Origin: Rhizophagus irregularis
Taxonomy: Eukaryota > Glomeromycota > Glomeromycetes > Glomerales > Glomeraceae
Reading direction: 5' to 3'
Length of the DNA: 64,000 nucleotides
Assembly: GCF_026210795.1 (NCBI RefSeq)
Contig: NC_089430.1
Location: 2,046,001-2,110,000 of the forward strand
Position 1 is the first letter of the stretch. Each line of letters starts with the position of its first letter. A program made the translations under genes and the position numbers. Positions 57,047 to 64,000 of this stretch are shown here, piece by piece. The notes under the pieces are model-generated. The model was not told the DNA's origin. It made no database searches and saw nothing but the letters and a program-made list of their open reading frames with translations.

Positions 57047-59075
57047 AGATTTTCTATTCAATTTATAATTCCAAGCATAATACCAAGGATGTTGATTTGG
57101 TTCAATTGGAATAGTTCCATTACTTTTCAACTTATTAACCCAATGTTTAAGTGGTGTATCTCCATCACATATTAAAGTTGGTTTCAAACAATCCAAAACA
57201 TATTTAAATAATAAATCACCAGTAATATCAGGGATTTCAAGTAAACTAGCAACATAATCAGCTGATTTAACTTTAATATTTATTGGTTCCCAAATATCTT
57301 CATCAACACTCCAGCGGTTCCAGGAAGCACTTGCACCAATTCCAAGTACAAATGTATGCTTAGAGACAAGTTTTGAAAATTTGCCACTGCGACTCTGATA
57401 AGGATGAATTTCCAATGGATCTTCAAATGAAATATCCACATTATCAATGTCAAACGAATCACTGAAATAAATGTGATTTGTGATTAGCATCAATTTATTT
57501 TAAAAATAATATAATTATTCTTGATAAATTAGAACGCATACCTGTCATCTTCATCTTTGTCTTCATCACTTAAAAAATTAAGTAATTGTTAAATGCTAAG
57601 TAAGAAATAAATAATATAATTATTCTTGATAAATTAGAACACATACCTGTCTTCATCTTCATTTCTCAATTATATTATGAGCAATTGATAATATATCTTT
57701 ATCAAGGTTTGAAAGTCGAGGATAATTATCAATTGCAAATTGATGAAACCAGCCTTTGGTTAATTTAGTACAGATCCTAACAAGTGCCAATTTATAAGAA
57801 TTTTCTTGATCTTTGGAGATCATTGGAATAAGATATCTTTCAAGTGCAATAACCATTGCTACTTCTTTTATACAATTAATTTTTGTTTGATAGTCAAGTT
57901 TTTCAAAAAGGGATTTTTTTATCAATGCTTTAGACTATATTATAATTATTTAATTAAACAATTAGTATTTAAATGAAATTTTAATTAAAATACATAATCA
58001 TTATTTTCCTTTATGTAATTACCTGGCCATCCCTTAAACCTTGATAAATTGGATGATCACCATATTTTACAAGTTCATATAAATCCTCATGGGAAATACA
58101 TTGTTGTACAAAAAGATTATCTTCATATTCCAAGAAATCATTATTGGACATATTTAAGTTGATATATGCATCTGATTTACCTTGTATAATTTCAGTTTCT
58201 TTAATACGAGTTTCTAATATAAGTTCAATTAACTCATCACGTTGTGGACTATATAGTGGTTGAATTATTGAAACTTTATCTTTATTATAATCTAATAAAA
58301 TTCTCAACAAATGTAAATCTGAAATATTTTTATGAAAATCTGCTGGCCAATAAATTTGAGATGTTTTCAAAGCTTCAAGAATTTTCAATGGAGCAATAAT
58401 ACATAAGAAATTTGACAATAATGGAAGCATTATTTTATCTTCAATATTACGACATAATTCTAAAATCATTAGAGCACTCATTTTTGGGTGAACATCATTA
58501 AACCTTTCAAATTCAATTTCATTGATTTCATCATCATCTTGCATATCGTCATCTTGCATATCATCATCTTTCATATTATCTTCAGAATCTTCAGCATTAG
58601 ATTTTTTATAATTATCTTCAAAAATGTCAAAATTGAATTCATTATCATCTTGCATATCATCAACTTTCTCATTATCTTCAGAATTATATTCAAAGATGGA
58701 TTTCATGTTTCTGAGATCCACTTTCTCGGAGACAAGTTCAATATCAAAGCTAATAAGTTTTTTATCTGCTGTATATTGATCAATATACTTTCCAGCAAGT
58801 TTTAGTCCACCTCCTGGATAATAAATTAATTTTATATATTTAAAAGTAGCATTAGATTCTTTAACTTTATTAATAAATAAAGTTGTTTGTAAAGGAGTTG
58901 CCATCAAATCCCAATCATTAGGTTCACGAAAAGAAATAATATGCCATTTTGCAGCGCGTGAGCCAATAAGAACAGGATAATCTATAAGTGAATTGTTGTC
59001 TTCATTCTTGATTATATTATTTAAAATGATTAATATTTTCTTATAATTATCAGCAAGGATTTGAGGATTAGTCAT
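57035..59075 (-). CDS. Nucleotidyltransferase-like protein, frameshifted
   Basis: Exons 59075-58023, 57934-57647, 57568-57542 and 57461-57035. The N-terminus reads PVLIGSRAAKWHI, then EPNDWDLMAT. G-S-R followed by D-W-D-L is the usual metal-binding arrangement of the nucleotidyltransferase fold, close to the DUF7275-like group; enzyme activity is an inference. Next comes FDIELVSEK (possible third Asp), then an acidic insert with a tandem DDMQDDDMQDD, then HPKMSALMILELCRN and IYWPADFHKNISDLHLL. Exon 2 runs into a TGA at 57661-57659 unless one base is removed at GAGAAATGAAG; with that correction the acidic micro-exons and the 142-residue C-terminus (FVLGIGASASWNRW onward) join in frame for about 597 residues. 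So it is either a recent pseudogene, a sequence error, or a shorter protein of about 447 residues. Confidence 0.65.
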
Positions 59076-60593
59076 TTTTTTTTTAATAAAAAATTAAAGG
59101 TTCAGAGTTGAAAAAAAAGTTATATCTGAAAAAAAATTATCTTATATATAAATATATATTATATTAATTGTTTTAAATATGAATCATTACTATAATAATA
59201 TGATTTATTTTTAATCATCAAATACTTGTCATATAAACTTTATTTAGTCAGTACAAACATTACATCATGAAGATTAATTATATATTCTTGTCCAGAAATA
59301 ATTGACCAGCTTTTATCTTTAAAAATTCAACTTTATTTTAAACCAAATGTGATTTACCCTGTTGCAATGCAATAAGTATTTCAATTAAATTTTTACACAT
59401 TAAAATTTATTAATAATGATAAAATTTTGATATTTAATAAAGTAATATTATAGAAATAAAATTTTAGTCACTTGACATAACTCATTATTTTTGCAACACA
59501 TTGTATTTTGATACTAAGGGAGAATAACCTTAGTATTTACTCATCGTAACAAAGAAATAAGTCCATCAATACGAAAATAATTATGATTAATCAGTTAAAT
59601 CAATATTTGGTTTTAAACGATAATCGGTTTTACCGTAAATCGCTATGCATTAATTACGTAAAAGTTAAACAATTCTAATTGGCTAATAAATAAACCATGT
59701 GATATTTACTATTTATCATTAAAATATATTTATTATTTTACTTTTTATTTGAATATTTAATAGGTTTATTAAAAAATATTGGAGTGTTTTCACTACCTCC
59801 AACACTTCCATGAATTATATAAAAATTTTTCAGAAAAATGATCATGTGCCTACTTTTCTTCAGAATGAAAACTAGAAAAATTTTTTTATAGGGCATAATC
59901 CAAAAGGATGATTGTGATAGATGGTTGACATTATTAGAAGTTGCAAAAAATTAACACTTTTTCAAAATTTTTTCCATATTATTATTTTTTTTTATTTTTA
60001 TTTGTGAAAGACGTAAATTAGCGGGTCACGTGCAATGATGCAATACCTGTGCAATATACGGGGTGACCAATATTTTATAATATAATTTTTAACTAATTAT
60101 TTGATTTTAAACATAAAAATTTTTATTTTAAAAAAAAATAATTTTTATTGATTTTAAAAAAAACGTAACTAAACAACCGTTTTTTAGTCATTGATATTGC
60201 ATAATAATTTTTTTGTGTAGATAAAGAATTACTTTATTTTATTTTTTTTTTAATTTTACTAAAAATTAATATCCGTGCTTGTTTGTAATTAATTATAAAA
60301 AAATCTATTATCTGTTATATAAAAAAAAAAATCTTTACTAAAAAATATTAATTCTCGATATTCGTAGAACATACCAGAACCTTCGATCTAAAAATTAATC
60401 TTCCGTAAATCGGAATATGGCGTAATTTATTACCCATAAATGGTGGCGATCAGGGGACAATTACAATTACATACCAGATACAGTAATTACCGTGATCAGC
60501 TAATTTTTTTTATCTGAAGTTTGCATAATATTTAAATTGATACAATTTAATTTTTGATTTTGTTAAAAATAATAAATTATTTATTTTACTTAA
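59076..60593. other. Intergenic between divergent genes
   Basis: Non-coding. Contains ATTTTTTTATAGGGCAT near 59880, like one end of the CCCTRTAAAAAAT family, and a patch near 60091-60145 similar to 56822-56900. Confidence 0.45.
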
Positions 60594-61742
60594 ATGGAAC
60601 TTATTAAACTTGTTAATACAATAGATGAAAGTTCTTTTGACCCAACTCCAAAATTAAAATCTAGCCCCGTACCGATTTTTTTTGTTTCATTTATTAAGGA
60701 TGATAAAAATTGTATTGATTGTGGAGAAGAATATACACAAACGATTATTTATGATCAAAAATATTGCAAAAAATGTTTATCGTGTTATTTAACTAATATA
60801 ACCGATAACAATTTATATTTGGACGTATATTTATTAACAAAGGAATTAGAATGTAGTAAGCATGAAATAAATAGAACGAAAGTACCAAAAAATATTCAAG
60901 AATGCTGTAGAAATTGCTTGACAATATTATGTTTTAAACAAATAATTGGATATAATACTTATATTTATCGGCAATTGAAATCTTTTATATACAAAAACGT
61001 GTTCGAAAGTGAAAAATGTTGTAAACTATGTGGAAAATTATTATATAAAGGAATAGACGATGATATTATAGATGAATTTAAATTATGTTCAGATTGTTAT
61101 CTATTTCATCTTGGACGCATAGAATCGACCTTTAATAAAAATATTATTGAAATGATTTGTTTGCCATGGTGGGAAAATACACCTTTTTGTTATTGTAATG
61201 AAAAATTAGTAGTCACATCAGATTGTCAAAAGTATTGTAAGAATTGTTTCATATTTTTTATCGGATGTAGATATTGTCTAACGACAAATATTATTTTTGG
61301 AATTACAAATCAATCTCAATGTAAAAAATGCAAGAGAGTATCAACCATTATTTTAGATCTCACTAATATTTATAGTGGGAATAGTGTTTTAGATGATTTT
61401 CTTTTCAATATAAGACATGATCAATTGAATATATCTAAAGTTGTTAACAACTTAAAATGTATTGATAAATATTACATTCCATATAAAATATGTTATAATG
61501 CTTTAAGTGATAAAATTGGATCAGGAAAATTTATGAAATATATACCATATTCTCAATTTACAAATGTAAAAGAAATAACAGAAGGAGGATTTAGTATCGT
61601 ATATCAGGCAACTTTGCTAGATTGTTCAAAATATGATGAAGCAGATATGCATGATACGAGAGTTGTCATTTTAAAAAGATTTAAAAACCCTCAATATGTT
61701 AACAAATATTTTTTAAATGAGGTAAATATTTTTAATAATTCA

Positions 61743-61782
<40 letters not shown>

Positions 61783-63010
61783 TTAATATTATAAAACAAT
61801 TTAATTTTAATCTTGAAATTTATAGTTAAGGTCGAATCATCATTGTTATGATCGTTTTAGTTATAATATTATTAGAACTTTTGGTTTTACAAAAGATCCC
61901 AAATGGGATGGTTACATGTTAGTTATGCAATATGCATCGGAAGGAGATTTACATAAATATTTACAAAAGAAATTTACAGAAATTAATTGGGAACAAAAAA
62001 TATCAATCTTATATGATATTTCACTTGGGTATTTATAATTTAAAAATATATTAGTAAATGATTAATTTATTATACTGATTTATTAATTGTTTTTATTTTA
62101 AAAGACTTCAGAATATTCATCGGACAAATTTTGTACATCGAGATTTACATAGTGGTAATATATTGGTAGATTTACCATCTTATTACGAAACTTGTAAAAT
62201 CGGGGATCTAGGATTATCGCGACATGCAAATGGTACCTCTTCGGATAATGAAATATATGGAGTAGTACCTTATATTGCACCAGAAATATTTAAAGGGTCT
62301 GCATTTTCTAAAGAATCTGATATTTATAGTCTGGGTATGATCATGTGGGAACTTACGACAGGCTGTAAACCTTTTACTGACGTTGAACATGATCATAGTC
62401 TTATTTTTAATATTCTTGATGGCGCACGACCTGAAATTACAGAAGATACACCAGAATGTTATACTAATTTAATGAAAAGTTGTTGGGATTCTGATCCCGA
62501 AAAAAGACCTTCTATAGTCGAAATTTGTAATATTTGTAATTCATGGATTAAAGATCATGCTAAGAATTTTACTCATGCTGAATTAAAAAGGAAAAAGTTA
62601 ATTAAATCAAAGAAACTTGGTCCCAAGTTTGCCAAAAAACCTCATCCAAAATCTATTTATATAAGTAGATCATTAAATTCTTACATTTCTAAATGTTCAT
62701 CTATCAATTTTTCATCAAATGGTATGTACGATATTATTTTATTAAAATTATCTTTGGATAATTAAATTAAATATCTTTTTTATAGATTACATTTCAAATG
62801 AAATAGAATTTGACATAGATATCGAAAGGTATTTTAAATTAAAATATTGGTTAAATTATTAAATTTAACAACGAAAGCCTTTTAATAAATAAATACAATT
62901 TTTATATTAGTAATGGATCCAACGTAATCAAAACTAAGCGAAATATTAAAGAATTAAGTATTAATTCTTGTGAAAATAATGGTAATTATTTTTATTTGAT
63001 TAAATGTTAA
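60594..63010 (+). CDS. Cys-rich TKL-like protein kinase (intact)
   Basis: Exons 60594-61721, 61826-62028, 62105-62721, 62786-62828 and 62911-63010 join in frame to 696 residues. Start MELIKLVNTIDES. The N-terminal 290 residues hold four CxxC...CxxC pairs (CIDC/CKKC, CKLC/CSDC, CYCNEK/CKNC, CRYC/CKKC), the third partly altered. CRYCLTTNIIFGITNQSQC is nearly the same as in the kinase at 28103. The kinase domain has EGGFSIVYQA, lysine in VVILKRF, VHRDLHSGN, DLGLSR in place of DFG, APEIFKGSAF and MWELTTG. The C-terminal small exons give DYISNEIEFDIDIE, then a basic stretch KTKRNIKEL. A GT at 62982 could add a further exon, as in the paralogue. Intron 1 holds a long ATT microsatellite. Substrate unknown. 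Confidence 0.87.
61743..61784 (+). repeat. (TAT)n microsatellite in kinase intron 1
   Basis: About 14 perfect TAT triplets within intron 1 (61722-61825). Reading through the intron would give poly-Tyr; the clean GT at 61722 and AG at 61825 argue it is removed. Confidence 0.85.
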
Positions 63011-63050
63011 AGAATGTTTTTTGTTAATAATTTTTTTTTTATTAATTATT

Positions 63051-63202
63051 TTTTAATCAATCAAAAATAGGAAAACGCATTAAAATTAATTCCAGTTATT
63101 CAAGGACTTCTTTCACCATCTCTCAAAAAACAATAATGAAGTACTAGTAAGAGATAGAATATAATTTTCATATTAAACATGTATTTTATATTATATATCG
63201 AT
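63051..63202. repeat. Duplicated 150-bp segment, copy 2
   Basis: From AATCAATCAAAAATAGG to ATTATATATCGATA; a handful of differences from 56898-57046, in the same orientation, 6.15 kb away. It lies just downstream of the kinase's last exon. Confidence 0.8.
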
Positions 63203-63458
63203 ATGTGTATTTTATTTAATGATTAGCTAGTGATTAAGCTTTTGTAAGAATAACTCATTTTATATGTAGATATCACAAGACGTGTTTGTTACGATAAATC
63301 TTGCCAACACACATATTCTTTCAATATATTAAATTTATAATAAACATTCTTGATCATGATGGTTGTGATGAAGTATTAATGCTAATGAATTATCGTCCAT
63401 GTCATCATTGATTAATAGATGCATAAGTCGTAAAATTATGTCAGGTTGATTTAAAGAT
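63203..63458. other. Intergenic, no gene seen
   Basis: Non-coding spacer. Confidence 0.5.
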
Positions 63459-63790
63459 GTTCAGCCGGTCTTTCGGTCTTATTCGGTCCTGTACGGCCTT
63501 TATAGAAAAAATCCCTGATCTGGCATCTAAAATTTTTGTGTCGCAGCGGGATTGGCAAAAATTGGTCTCTATTCTGCTTTTTCTAAAGCTAGCAGAGACC
63601 AAATTAGCCAAAGACCGAGAAAAGAAAAAAATAGATTTCGATCATGAAAACTAATCTAATCTTGAATTGGCTGATTGGATTAAAACCAAACTTTACCACT
63701 TTTCAGTCCTTAACGAATCTACTGCGACACAAAAGTTTAGAGGCACAGTTCCTAGAAAATTTCAAGACCGGTCTTTCAAGATATTTGTAG
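63459..63790. repeat. Nested inverted-repeat region, possible DNA element
   Basis: TAAAATTTTTGTGTCGCAG (about 63527) pairs with CTGCGACACAAAAGTTTA (about 63721), and ATTGGTCTCT...AGCAGAGACCAAAT forms an inner hairpin around 63560-63605. Outer parts carry CCGGTCTTTC and AAGACCGGTCTTTC. An open frame at 63457-63654 falls within it and is probably incidental. Ends and target duplication are not resolved. Confidence 0.45.
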
Positions 63791-64000
63791 AAAGCTATAG
63801 AATGTTACAAAATAATCAGTTATGATGATTAATAATGTTAATTCATTATTTCATTTTTACCGCACAAAGTAAATACAGCTTAAGTAACTATTACAAAGAT
63901 ATACTAGCACCGAAGCAATAAATGTCATGAGTAAACGGTCCATGTACCAAACACGTGACATTTATCTATTACACGTGACGAATTAAATTTTGATCGAAGC
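63791..64000. other. Window end, no gene seen
   Basis: AT-rich, with two CACGTGAC words near 63950 and 63973. Confidence 0.4.

Noticed and set aside
58488-58805. Plus-strand 105-codon frame
   Set aside because: Antisense of the acidic insert of the nucleotidyltransferase-like gene.

Overview
The window looks like nuclear DNA of a filamentous fungus with a very AT-rich, transposon-laden genome, most likely an arbuscular mycorrhizal fungus (Glomeromycotina, Rhizophagus-like). The case for this is mixed. Seen directly: short introns with GT..AG ends, AT-rich intergenic DNA full of homopolymers, and many small inverted-repeat elements. From family knowledge: a crowd of TKL-like protein kinases with Cys-rich N-termini, HSPA12-like Hsp70s, F-box proteins, Uma2-like nuclease-fold proteins and hAT transposases are all greatly expanded in Rhizophagus. 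No rRNA, convincing tRNA, CRISPR array or prokaryotic operon is present.

Layout. 1.7-4.1 kb (-): Cys-rich kinase with one frameshift. 5.2-7.4 kb (+): wrecked type II membrane glycosyltransferase, fucosyltransferase-like. 9.1-10.1 kb (+): decayed probable MULE transposase. 11.6-12.9 kb (+): five-exon kinase with an HGD catalytic loop. 14.2 kb: near-perfect palindrome. 18.3-19.5 kb (+): five-exon Uma2/PD-(D/E)XK-like gene. 20-21.5 kb: simple repeats and a gag-like fragment. 22.4-24.0 kb (-): kinase damaged at its catalytic loop. 28.1-30.7 kb (+): intact Cys-rich kinase with a small element in one intron. 31-35 kb: nest of small DNA elements. 35.2-37.3 kb (-): intact five-exon HSPA12-like Hsp70. 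37.8-44.6 kb: transposon graveyard with an old hAT transposase interrupted by two non-autonomous hAT elements that keep exact 8-bp target duplications, a pogo-like element, and a striking tandem array whose every unit looks like a 23-31 nt exon with its own splice sites. 46.65-49.87 kb: apparently complete autonomous hAT transposon with exact 8-bp target duplication and intact four-exon transposase (-). 50.4-51.8 kb (-): MBOAT/wax-synthase-like acyltransferase. 54.8-55.5 kb (-): short F-box protein. 57.0-59.1 kb (-): nucleotidyltransferase-like gene with a frameshift and a duplicated acidic micro-exon. 60.6-63.0 kb (+): second intact Cys-rich kinase.

The kinases at 1.7, 28.1 and 60.6 kb are one paralogous subfamily: four CxxC...CxxC pairs, then a kinase domain, then small 3' exons at matching positions. 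The last two are both predicted at 696 residues. No metabolic operon logic applies; the genes are independent members of expanded families separated by transposon debris. All exon joins are read by eye from splice-site consensus and reading frame, and need transcript support.
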